The translations under genes and the position numbers were made by a program. DNA of 9,270 nt from Spirochaetaceae bacterium (GTDB lineage: Bacteria > Spirochaetota > Spirochaetia > Treponematales > Breznakiellaceae), in NCBI GenBank assembly GCA_031278295.1, contig JAITKQ010000135.1, forward strand, positions 1 to 9,270, written 5' to 3'. The notes beneath the pieces were generated by a model that worked only from the letters and a program-made list of their open reading frames with translations, searched no databases and was not told the origin of the DNA. Of this stretch, positions 1-5,749 are shown one piece after another. Position 1 is the stretch's first letter; the number at the start of each line of letters is the position of its first letter.

Positions 1-53
1 CTAATTACACCCCTTTTTTGGCTACACCCGTGAGAACCGGCAGTTTTACATTG

Positions 54-111
54 GACTTGTTCAAGAACCTATTTGGATGTGGGCAAAAGCCCACGGGTTC
101 TTGAACAAGTC
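54..111. repeat. Long inverted repeat with nested hairpin
   Basis: A 16-bp perfect inverted repeat (GACTTGTTCAAGAACC at 54-69, its complement at 96-111) encloses a second perfect hairpin, GTGGGC-AAAA-GCCCAC at 79-94. The outer arms resemble those of the hairpin at 151-180: GGTTCTTGAACAAGTC and GGTTTCTGAACAACTC match at 13 of 16 positions. This suggests a repeated intergenic element. It could instead be the transcript end of a gene to the left of the window. Confidence 0.75.
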
Positions 112-113
112 TT

Positions 114-142
114 GCAAAATGCAAAGCATTTTGCCTTTTTTT
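114..142 (+). terminator. Candidate intrinsic terminator
   Basis: A perfect 9-bp stem, GCAAAATGC (114-122) and GCATTTTGC (126-134), has a 3-nt loop and is followed by C and then seven T (136-142). This is the layout of a rho-independent terminator reading rightwards. It would end a transcript entering from the left of the window, whose gene is not visible. The stem is AT-rich, so it may be modest in strength. Confidence 0.55.
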
Positions 143-150
143 CAGCGGAA

Positions 151-180
151 GTCGTTCAGAAACTGAGGTTTCTGAACAAC
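151..180. repeat. Second inverted repeat, related to 54-111
   Basis: GTTCAGAAAC (154-163) and GTTTCTGAAC (168-177) form a perfect 10-bp stem with loop TGAG. Two further base pairs (151-152 with 179-180) follow after one mismatch. The arm sequence resembles that of the inverted repeat at 54-111. No coding sequence overlaps it. Confidence 0.65.
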
Positions 181-362
181 TCTATTTACAAAAATTTTTC
201 ATGTAATTCGGGCGCATTTCCGGCCCTTCGTGCCGGAAACCGGGCTTTGCGGGGTTCCGCCAGGCAAGCCCCTTGGGTTGCCACTCCAATCCCTTGCGCG
301 TTTCGTACACGCCTGCTTTTCGCCAATGATGGACCGGTAAATGTAAAATCACAGGCGCTTCA
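181..362. other. Non-coding stretch with small hairpins
   Basis: No convincing gene was found. The frame that stays open on the + strand from 73 to 366 runs through the inverted repeats, has no ribosome binding site and gives a low-complexity product with no recognisable domain. Two more stem-loops are visible: TTTCCGGC/GCCGGAAA at 217-239, and GGCAA-(G)-CCC/GGG-TTGCC at 263-282 with one bulged base. The stretch could be a decayed element or a structured RNA; nothing here decides between them. Confidence 0.5.
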
Positions 363-392
363 TTGACATACCTGACTTTATTCTGATAGATT
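363..392 (+). promoter_or_regulatory. Candidate sigma-70 promoter of the ABC importer operon
   Basis: A perfect -35 box TTGACA (363-368) is followed after 18 nt by TAGATT (387-392), which matches 4 of 6 positions of TATAAT. Transcription would start near 399, inside the 18-bp palindrome. A second possible -10, TATATT at 442-447, lies closer to the gene but lacks a good -35 box. If that one is used, the palindrome would sit upstream of the promoter rather than over its start. Confidence 0.5.
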
Positions 393-398
393 ATTCAG

Positions 399-416
399 GT
401 TACTATCGATAGTAAC
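399..416. promoter_or_regulatory. Perfect 18-bp palindrome, candidate operator
   Basis: GTTACTATCGATAGTAAC is a perfect palindrome with no central spacer. It begins 6 nt after the candidate -10 box and ends 60 nt before the ATG of the binding-protein gene. A site in this position would usually bind a dimeric repressor. The stem can hardly fold as an RNA hairpin without losing central pairs, so DNA recognition is more likely. The cognate regulator is not in the window. Confidence 0.6.
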
Positions 417-463
417 ATCTTTTGCCGTGCACATTTGACGGTATATTTTTTAATTCAAAGTAA

Positions 464-469
464 AAGGAG
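464..469 (+). promoter_or_regulatory. Ribosome binding site that fixes the 477 start
   Basis: AAGGAG lies 7 nt before the ATG at 477. The frame is also open upstream to a TTG at 435, but that start has no Shine-Dalgarno sequence and would put polar residues before the signal peptide. The ATG at 477 is therefore preferred. Confidence 0.85.
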
Positions 470-476
470 TTCGCAA

Positions 477-1478
477 ATGAAAAAATTTATGACGTTTATC
501 GGTCTATGCCTTACGGCGCTTTTGTTCATGTCCACGGGGGCACGGGAGCAGCCGTCCGGGGAAACGGGGCAGGTACGGATCGGGGTGGCAAAGGTTGTGC
601 AGCACGAAGCGCTGGACGCCTGCGAGAAAGGGGTGGTGGACGCGCTCTCGGCGCGCGGGGTAAACGCGGTTTTCGATTTCCAGAACGCCAACGGTGACAT
701 GAACACCGCGGCCCAGATCGCCAATAAGTTTAAGGCGGACCGGGTGCAGGCGGCTGTGGGAATAGGCACCCCCATAGCGGTGGCCCTAGCCAACACGATC
801 ACCGATGTGCCGGTGATTTTTTCCACCGTAACCGATCCCGTGGGGGCGAAGCTGGTATCTAGCCTGGCCCGCGGGGAAGGGAATGTAACGGGCCTTTCCG
901 ACGCCATCCCTACGGCGGATCACATCGCCCTGTTCAAGGAGATCGCCGGCATATCGACCTTGGGCTATATATACACCAGTTCCGAGGCCAACTCGATTTC
1001 CGCCCTAGCCCTGGTGGAGGAGGCCTGCCGGAATCTGGGGATACGGCTGGTTACCCAGTCGATCAGTACCTCGGCGGAACTGAGGCAGGCTTCGGAAGCG
1101 ATCGTCAACCGGGTGGACGGCATATACCTTACCACGGACAATACCGTCTTTTCCGCCCTGCCGGCGCTGATTCAGGTCTTCCAGGCCGCAAAAAAGCCGG
1201 TTTTCTCCGGTGATGTTACCAGCGCCCTGAACGGCGGTTGCGTGATCGCCTCCGGGTTCAACTACTATAAGGCGGGTCTCGCCACGGGTGACATAGTCGC
1301 GGACATTCTGGAAGGAAAGCGGCCCGCAGACATACCGGTAAAATTCCTGACCGATCCTTCGGAATCGGATATGCTTTTCGATCTGGACGCGGCAAAAAAT
1401 TGCGGTATCACGATCCCGCCGCAGTACCTTTCCCAGGCGAATTATATTTTTGAAAACGGCAAGCTGAGCGACAGGTAG
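477..1478 (+). CDS. ABC importer substrate-binding protein (ABC_sub_bind/TrpX-like)
   Basis: This 333-residue protein is the periplasmic solute receptor of the importer encoded with the next two genes. Residues 1-22 form a signal peptide: a basic start (MKK), then a hydrophobic core ending in STGA. The mature part has features of the family related to pneumococcal TrpX: VGIGTPIA at 94-101, the stretch IFSTVTDPVGAKLV at 114-127, NVTGLSD at 136-142, TTDNTV at 219-224 and a C-terminal lobe containing SGFNYYKAG. Length is normal for the family. Related proteins bind tryptophan or tyrosine, but the substrate cannot be read from sequence, so I give no gene symbol. There is no cysteine where a lipobox would place one (residue 22 is Ala), so the protein is probably a soluble periplasmic receptor rather than a lipoprotein, or is cleaved by signal peptidase I. 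The permease gene follows 31 nt after the stop. Confidence 0.9.
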   Translation: MKKFMTFIGLCLTALLFMSTGAREQPSGETGQVRIGVAKVVQHEALDACEKGVVDALSARGVNAVFDFQNANGDMNTAAQIANKFKADRVQAAVGIGTPIAVALANTITDVPVIFSTVTDPVGAKLVSSLARGEGNVTGLSDAIPTADHIALFKEIAGISTLGYIYTSSEANSISALALVEEACRNLGIRLVTQSISTSAELRQASEAIVNRVDGIYLTTDNTVFSALPALIQVFQAAKKPVFSGDVTSALNGGCVIASGFNYYKAGLATGDIVADILEGKRPADIPVKFLTDPSESDMLFDLDAAKNCGITIPPQYLSQANYIFENGKLSDR

Positions 1479-1509
1479 GGGGACGACGGACAGAGGGACG
1501 GCGCGGGCT

Positions 1510-2415
1510 ATGATCGAAGGCATACTTACCGAGGGTTTCATTTACGGCATCATGGTGCTTGGGGTCTTCATCACCTTCCGGGTGCTGAATTTTGCCGACA
1601 TGACCGTGGACGGCTCCTTCCCGCTGGGAGCGGCCGTCATGGCGGCCATGCTGCTCCGGGGGATTCATCCGGGCGCCGCCCTGGTGATCGCCTTTGCCGG
1701 CGGCGCGCTTTCGGGACTCGTTACCGCCCTGATCCATACACGGCTTAAAATCCCCGATCTCCTTTCAGGGATACTGACAATGACGATGCTCTACTCCCTC
1801 AACCTCCGTGTCATGTCCGGCCGTGCCAACCTCTCCCTGCTCAGAGTCCCCACACTCTTTTCCCGTATCGGGGACTGGACGAGCGGCTTCATGCCGCCGG
1901 AAATCGCGCTGGTGGTATTTTGCGCCCTTGCGGTGGGCCTGATCAAGGCGGCGCTGGACCTGTTTTTCCACACGGACTTTGGCCTATCCCTCGGTGCGCT
2001 GGGCTCCAACCCCCAACTCATTATTTCGCAAGGTATGAATCCGGACATCATAAAAATGTGCGGTATATGCCTGGCCAACGGACTGGTGGCGGTATCCGGT
2101 TCCTTCGCCGCCATGTACCAGGGTTTTGCGGATGTAAACCTTGGGAGCGGCATGATCGTGTCAGGCTTGGCATCCCTAATGATCGGGGAATTCCTGGTCC
2201 GTTCCAACCGTATCGGCCTTTTGACACTCCGTGTGATTATGGGATCCATCCTCTACCGGGCGCTGATGTACCTTGCCCGGAATTACGGCTACTACATCCA
2301 GATGACCGCCAACGATCTAAAACTCATCACCGGGGTACTAATCGTACTCTGCATCATCATTTCCAAGGGCGGATTTTTTTCGGCCCGGAGGAAACGGACC
2401 AGGGGTCTGTCGTGA
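1510..2415 (+). CDS. ABC importer permease (branched-chain/ribose-type, TrpY-like)
   Basis: This 301-residue inner-membrane protein forms the channel of the importer, probably as a homodimer because only one permease gene is present. About eight or nine hydrophobic segments are visible, near residues 5-23, 39-50, 54-75, 82-98, 130-149, 183-201, 212-229, 238-256 and 271-286. The opening ILTEGFIYGIMVLGVFITFR and the NFADMTVDGSFPLGAA stretch (27-42) are typical of the BPD_transp_2 permeases paired with ABC_sub_bind receptors. The cytoplasmic segment GALGSNPQLIISQGMNP (162-178) fits the coupling helix that docks on the ATPase. The tail is strongly basic (SARRKRTRG), placing it in the cytoplasm. 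Shine-Dalgarno is weak (GAGGG at 1493-1497, 12 nt away), so translation may depend on the upstream gene. The stop overlaps the start of the ATPase gene. Confidence 0.9.
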   Translation: MIEGILTEGFIYGIMVLGVFITFRVLNFADMTVDGSFPLGAAVMAAMLLRGIHPGAALVIAFAGGALSGLVTALIHTRLKIPDLLSGILTMTMLYSLNLRVMSGRANLSLLRVPTLFSRIGDWTSGFMPPEIALVVFCALAVGLIKAALDLFFHTDFGLSLGALGSNPQLIISQGMNPDIIKMCGICLANGLVAVSGSFAAMYQGFADVNLGSGMIVSGLASLMIGEFLVRSNRIGLLTLRVIMGSILYRALMYLARNYGYYIQMTANDLKLITGVLIVLCIIISKGGFFSARRKRTRGLS

Positions 2416-3233
2416 TACGGATCGCGGATATGGATGTGGTCTTCGCGCCCGGAACGCCGGACGAGAATATCGCGTTACGGAGGGTGAACCTGAAGCTTGA
2501 TCCGGGCGATTTCCTTACCGTCATAGGCTCCAACGGGGCGGGAAAGACCACGCTGTACAACGCCATTGCGGGGACGGTACAGACCGCCGGGGGTAGGATT
2601 TTTATCCGTGAAAACAGACCCGGCGGCGGGCCGGCGGGGGAGCGGGACATCACACGGGAGGCGGAGTACAAACGCGCCCGCTATATAGGCCGAATCTTTC
2701 AGAACCCGCTTCTGGGGACGGCGGGCCGGATGACATTGGCGGACAACATGATGCTCTGTCATAAAAAGGGCTACAGGGGACTCAAAATCAGCCTTACGAA
2801 GTCCATGCGTGACCGTTTCCGCGAGCATTTACGGAGCCTGGGGATGGGACTGGAGAACCGGCTGAACGATAACGTGGAGCTTTTCTCAGGCGGGCAGCGC
2901 CAGGCCCTGACCCTGCTTATGACCGTGATGAGTAAGCCCAGCCTGCTCCTTTTGGACGAGCATACGGCGGCCCTGGACCCCCGAAACGCGGAGATGATCA
3001 TGGACATGACCCTGCGCTTTGCCAAGGACTACAGCCTGACCGTTATGATGATTACGCACAACATGGCACAGGCCCTGGAGTTCGGAAACCGGCTTTTGAT
3101 GATGGACAGGGGGGAGATCATCATGGACATTAACGCGGAAGAGAAATCCAAACTAAGCGCTTCCGGTATTGTACAGCGTTTTCGGGACATCAAAAAACGT
3201 GAACTGGATAACGACGAGATGCTTTTGGGCTGA
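2412..3233 (+). CDS. ABC importer ATP-binding protein (TrpZ-like)
   Basis: This 273-residue ATPase drives the importer. All nucleotide-binding motifs are intact: Walker A GSNGAGKT (39-46), Q-loop Q97 in RIFQNP, signature FSGGQRQ (158-164), Walker B LLLLDE (178-183), D-loop D189 and switch His216 in MITHN. The GTG at 2412 is chosen as start because it overlaps the permease stop (GTGA), has AGGGG at 2401-2405 six nt upstream, and gives the usual MIRI.. opening of such ATPases, as in MIEIKNL. Frame continuity upstream of 2412 is an accident of the overlapping permease gene. The insertion at 66-90, between the Walker A region and the Q-loop, is rich in Gly and charged residues. The 4-nt overlap points to translational coupling, which would keep subunit amounts matched. 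Substrate is unknown. Confidence 0.92.
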   Translation: MIRIADMDVVFAPGTPDENIALRRVNLKLDPGDFLTVIGSNGAGKTTLYNAIAGTVQTAGGRIFIRENRPGGGPAGERDITREAEYKRARYIGRIFQNPLLGTAGRMTLADNMMLCHKKGYRGLKISLTKSMRDRFREHLRSLGMGLENRLNDNVELFSGGQRQALTLLMTVMSKPSLLLLDEHTAALDPRNAEMIMDMTLRFAKDYSLTVMMITHNMAQALEFGNRLLMMDRGEIIMDINAEEKSKLSASGIVQRFRDIKKRELDNDEMLLG

Positions 3234-3255
3234 TCCGCAGGCAGGGGATCAGCCC
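3227..3255 (+). terminator. GC-rich stem-loop at the end of the importer operon
   Basis: GGGCTGATCC (3227-3236) and GGATCAGCCC (3246-3255) form a perfect 10-bp stem with a 9-nt loop. The stem includes the TGA stop of the ATPase gene. No T run follows, so it is not a classical intrinsic terminator. It may protect the 3' end or assist termination together with the hairpin at 3332-3364. Confidence 0.45.
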
Positions 3256-3331
3256 CGCCGCGAATGAAATTAATTCGTAACTCTACCCGAATTTACCCTG
3301 CAAACTCCAAAAGCCGCCGGATAATCGCAGG

Positions 3332-3364
3332 TTTCATGCTTTTTTCAACGAAAAAAGCATGAAA
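3332..3364. terminator. 15-bp perfect hairpin between convergent genes
   Basis: TTTCATGCTTTTTTC (3332-3346) and GAAAAAAGCATGAAA (3350-3364) pair perfectly around a 3-nt loop. The hairpin lies 98 nt after the importer ATPase stop and 20 nt beyond the rpsU stop on the other strand. Position and symmetry suggest a bidirectional transcript end. The T run is inside the stem rather than after it, so the mechanism is not the textbook one. Confidence 0.55.
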
Positions 3365-3384
3365 ACCAAAGGTACAACAGGCCG

Positions 3385-3597
3385 CTAGCTTTCGCTTTTG
3401 CCGCTTCTGCCGCCGCGGGTTTTTTTTACGAGTTTGCGCCGCAAAGCCTTGTTTTTGCGGTTAAGGATGGTCGAAGGTTTTTCGTAATACTCGCGCTTTT
3501 TGAATTCGCGTATGATGCCTTCTTTTTCCACCATCCGTTTAAAACGTTTAATGGCCTTTTCCAGAGGTTCGTATTCATCGACAACAATATTCGCCAA
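3385..3597 (-). CDS. rpsU: 30S ribosomal protein bS21
   Basis: This 70-residue, highly basic protein is the small-subunit protein bS21, which sits next to the 3' end of 16S rRNA and affects mRNA recognition during initiation. The N-terminal part (NIVVDEYEPLEKAIKRFKR), the EGIIREFKKREYYEKPS core at 26-42 and the Lys/Arg-rich tail from 46 on match the family in order and length. The start is TTG at 3597: no ATG is available in this frame upstream, and the TTG is preceded at 6 nt by an exceptionally long Shine-Dalgarno sequence. The gene is monocistronic in appearance, with its own promoter and a hairpin 20 nt past the stop. It runs opposite to the importer operon and in the same direction as the ABC-F gene about 500 nt upstream. 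Confidence 0.95.
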   Translation of the reverse strand: MANIVVDEYEPLEKAIKRFKRMVEKEGIIREFKKREYYEKPSTILNRKNKALRRKLVKKTRGGRSGKSES

Positions 3598-3602
3598 ACA
3601 AA

Positions 3603-3614
3603 ATCACCTCCTTT
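3603..3614 (-). promoter_or_regulatory. 12-nt perfect Shine-Dalgarno sequence of rpsU
   Basis: Reading the minus strand, AAAGGAGGTGAT precedes the TTG start (3597-3595), with GGAGGTGA ending 6 nt before it. These 12 nt are complementary to the canonical 3' end of bacterial 16S rRNA. It is the longest such match seen in the window; other genes have 4 to 7 nt. It decides the TTG start and compensates for a weak initiation codon. Confidence 0.85.
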
Positions 3615-3637
3615 TTCTTGAGAATTATCATTGTGGA

Positions 3638-3666
3638 AGTATGGCATATATTTGAGGTGGAGTCAA
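3638..3666 (-). promoter_or_regulatory. Sigma-70 promoter of rpsU
   Basis: On the minus strand TTGACT (3666-3661) and CATACT (3643-3638) are separated by exactly 17 nt. They match the -35 and -10 consensus at 5 and 4 of 6 positions. Transcription would start near 3631, giving a leader of about 34 nt that holds the long Shine-Dalgarno sequence. Confidence 0.6.
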
Positions 3667-3770
3667 CGCCGCGCGTAGCATCATCAAAAATGTTACCGAA
3701 AAGAGGCCCAATACACATATAGAAAAAGAAACACAAATAAAACAACTACCACCCACTTCACCCCGGGGGC

Positions 3771-3787
3771 GGGGGGGGGGGGGGGGG
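3771..3787. repeat. Poly-G tract (17 G)
   Basis: An uninterrupted run of 17 G on the + strand, preceded by CCCCGGGGGC and followed by CCC. It lies about 105 nt upstream of the rpsU -35 box and about 310 nt beyond the ABC-F stop. Such runs change length by slippage in treponemes. The true length may differ between cells or be misjudged in sequencing. Confidence 0.8.
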
Positions 3788-4027
3788 CCCATCGGTCTAC
3801 CCCATCAAGCGCTTAGGACGCCCATCCATGCAGCCATGGTGTTTCCACGCTGGAAAAGTATAAGACGGGGCAGCCGCGGCAACTAAAGTTGCCCGACCTT
3901 CGTCCCCAGCCCGGTATTTGCCTGCCTTGCCGGCCAAAGGGAGGAAAAGGCGGCATGGAAAGATGCCCTCCGCTTACAACAACGGGCAGGAGGGAAGGGC
4001 GAATGACCCCGTGGTCAAAACTTCCAC

Positions 4028-4049
4028 CGATAGCGGCAAGCCGCTATCG
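4028..4049 (-). terminator. Stem-loop downstream of the ABC-F gene
   Basis: CGATAGCGGC (4028-4037) and GCCGCTATCG (4040-4049) form a near-continuous 10-bp palindrome; nine pairs can form with a 4-nt loop. It lies 47 nt beyond the ABC-F stop on the minus strand and is followed there by a short T cluster (GTGGAAGTTTTG). It may end the ABC-F transcript, but the T tract is weak. Confidence 0.4.
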
Positions 4050-4096
4050 AAGCAAAGATTCGCGGCAGCCCAAAAACCTACAAGCGCGGCGGAACA

Positions 4097-5731
4097 CTAG
4101 ATTCGGGGCGAGGTTTTGCTGTGGTACGCCGCGGCGCGAAGCTCCTTGACCTGCCCATCGGCAAGATAGTCGTCAAAAGCGCAGATGCGATCTATTATGC
4201 CGCCGGGTATTATCTCTATGATACGGTTTGCTATGGAACCTACAAACTCGTGATCATGGGAGTTGAACAGGATAATGCCGCCGAACGCGATAAGGCCGTC
4301 GTTCAGCGCGGTGATCGCCTCAAGATCCAGGTGATTCGTCGGCTCGTCAAGGATCAGCGCGTTTGCGCCGGACAGCATCATGCGGGCAAGCATACAGCGT
4401 ACCCTCTCGCCGCCTGACAGCACATTGACGGGCTTCAGCGCTTCGTCACCGGAAAACAGCATACGTCCAAGGAAACCGCGCACATAGGTATCGTCCTGGT
4501 CGGGCGAATACTGCCTTAGCCAATCGACAATGGACTCGGTGCCGCCGAAAAACGAAGCGTTTTCCTTTGGAAAGTACGAAAAACTTACCGTCTGCCCCCA
4601 GTAAACATCACCCGAATCTGGTTTCCTGATACCGGCAAGCACGTCAAACAGCGCGGTTTTGGCGATATGCTCAAGGCCGGCAAACACAATTTTGTCATTT
4701 TTGTTCACAACAAGCGAAAAATCATGCAAAACCTCCCCCCCATCCACCGAAACACACAATTTTTCAACCCGTAGCACGTTGTTTCCTATCGCACGATCCG
4801 GTTTAAAGCCGACAAACGGGAATTTCCGGCTCGTAACAGTAAGGTTTTCGAGGTCCAGCTTCTCCAAAACCTTCTTCCGGCTCGTCGCCTGCCGGCTTTT
4901 CGCCGCGTTGGACGCAAAACGCTGGATGAATTCCTTTAGTTCCTTCGCCTTCTCTTCCCGCTTTTTCAGTTGTTCGCGCCCCTGTCTCTGGAGCATCTGG
5001 CTCATCTGGTACCAGAAATCGTAGTTGCCGGAGTAGGGCCTTATCCGCCCCATGTCGATGTCGCAAATATGGGTACAGACGGCGTTCAAAAAGTGCCTGT
5101 CGTGCGAAACAACGATGACAATGTTGGGGAAGCCAATCAAAAATTCCTCAAGCCAGGCAATGGATTCGAGGTCAAGGCCGTTGGTAGGCTCGTCAAGCAG
5201 CAGAATGTCCGGGTTTCCGAACAACGCCTGGGCCAGAAGTACGCGCACCTTCTTTGATTCGTCAAGCTCGGACATTCTTTTTGAATGATCCGCCTCGTCC
5301 AGCCCCAGTCCGGACAAAAGCCGCCCTGCCTCCGACTCGGCCTCCCAGCCGCCCAACTCGGCAAAGTCCCCCTCAAGTTCGGCAGCCCGCAGGCCGTCCG
5401 CCTCGGTAAAATCCTCTTTGGCGTAGACCGCCTCCCGCTCCTTCATCACACCGTAAAGGACGGGATAGCCGTATATCACGGTGTCCGTGACCGTATACTC
5501 CTCAAACGCAAAGTGGTCCTGCCTCAGAACCGCCATACGTTCCTTGCCGGAAATCGTTATCTCGCCCTTGTCATGCTCAATCTCACCGTCAAGTATTTTC
5601 AAAAACGTGGACTTCCCCGCCCCGTTCGCTCCGATAATTCCGTAACAGTTCCCGCCGGTAAACTTTAGGTTTACCTCTTTAAACAGAGTCCGCTGTCCGT
5701 ACGACAGACTCAGGTCGCTTACAGTAATCAC
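4097..5731 (-). CDS. ABC-F family ATPase, YbiT-type (ribosome-associated)
   Basis: This 544-residue cytoplasmic protein has two ATP-binding domains and no membrane segment, as in ABC-F factors that act on the ribosome E site. Domain 1: Walker A GANGAGKS (34-41), Walker B DILLLDE (175-181), His210. Domain 2: LSGGE (438-442), Walker B ALILDE (458-463), His492. The charged linker at about 240-300 is the arm that contacts P-site tRNA, with the conserved RFASNAAKSRQATSR. Two changes stand out. The first signature is SELDESKK rather than LSGGQ, as in E. coli YbiT. The second Walker A is degenerate, GLEHIAKT (352-359), keeping only G-x6-K-T spacing; similar xxAKTxLF forms occur in related ABC-F proteins. 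Start is GTG at 5731: an in-frame TAA directly precedes it and GAGG lies 8 nt upstream. Length and motif order fit YbiT best; an antibiotic-resistance role is not indicated. Confidence 0.92.
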   Translation of the reverse strand: MITVSDLSLSYGQRTLFKEVNLKFTGGNCYGIIGANGAGKSTFLKILDGEIEHDKGEITISGKERMAVLRQDHFAFEEYTVTDTVIYGYPVLYGVMKEREAVYAKEDFTEADGLRAAELEGDFAELGGWEAESEAGRLLSGLGLDEADHSKRMSELDESKKVRVLLAQALFGNPDILLLDEPTNGLDLESIAWLEEFLIGFPNIVIVVSHDRHFLNAVCTHICDIDMGRIRPYSGNYDFWYQMSQMLQRQGREQLKKREEKAKELKEFIQRFASNAAKSRQATSRKKVLEKLDLENLTVTSRKFPFVGFKPDRAIGNNVLRVEKLCVSVDGGEVLHDFSLVVNKNDKIVFAGLEHIAKTALFDVLAGIRKPDSGDVYWGQTVSFSYFPKENASFFGGTESIVDWLRQYSPDQDDTYVRGFLGRMLFSGDEALKPVNVLSGGERVRCMLARMMLSGANALILDEPTNHLDLEAITALNDGLIAFGGIILFNSHDHEFVGSIANRIIEIIPGGIIDRICAFDDYLADGQVKELRAAAYHSKTSPRI

Positions 5732-5743
5732 TTATGTTTCCTC

Positions 5744-5749
5744 ATTATA
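5744..5749 (-). promoter_or_regulatory. Possible -10 box very close to the ABC-F start
   Basis: On the minus strand a perfect TATAAT (5749-5744) lies only 12 nt before the GTG start. It would give a leader of about 6 nt and leave little room for the GAGG Shine-Dalgarno. No -35 box is found at 16-18 nt. It may be chance in an AT-rich patch. Confidence 0.25.

Larger units (their letters stand above)
3667..4096. other. Intergenic region between rpsU and the ABC-F gene
   Basis: About 430 nt without a convincing gene. It contains the 17-G tract and small stem-loops at 3826-3839, 3842-3856 and 3878-3893. A + strand frame from 3889 stays open into the ABC-F gene, but it lacks a ribosome binding site and its composition is that of non-coding DNA. 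No tRNA or recognised small RNA was seen. Confidence 0.55.

Noticed and set aside
73..366. Open frame of 97 codons on the + strand
   Set aside because: It runs through two inverted repeats and a terminator-like hairpin, has no Shine-Dalgarno sequence and no recognisable domain.
435..476. Upstream TTG start for the binding protein
   Set aside because: AAGGAG at 464-469 and the typical MKK signal-peptide start favour the ATG at 477.
1920..2411. Extension of the ATPase frame to the left inside the permease gene
   Set aside because: The translation is low in hydrophobic order and matches nothing; it is the shadow of the permease in another frame. The GTG at 2412 gives the family N-terminus.
3889..4149. 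Small + strand frame downstream of the ABC-F gene
   Set aside because: No ribosome binding site, Arg/Pro-rich non-coding character, and its 3' part overlaps the ABC-F C-terminus.
4097..5731. Antibiotic-resistance ABC-F or membrane transporter ATPase
   Set aside because: The length, the SELDESKK first signature and the linker fit the housekeeping YbiT group, and no permease gene is adjacent.
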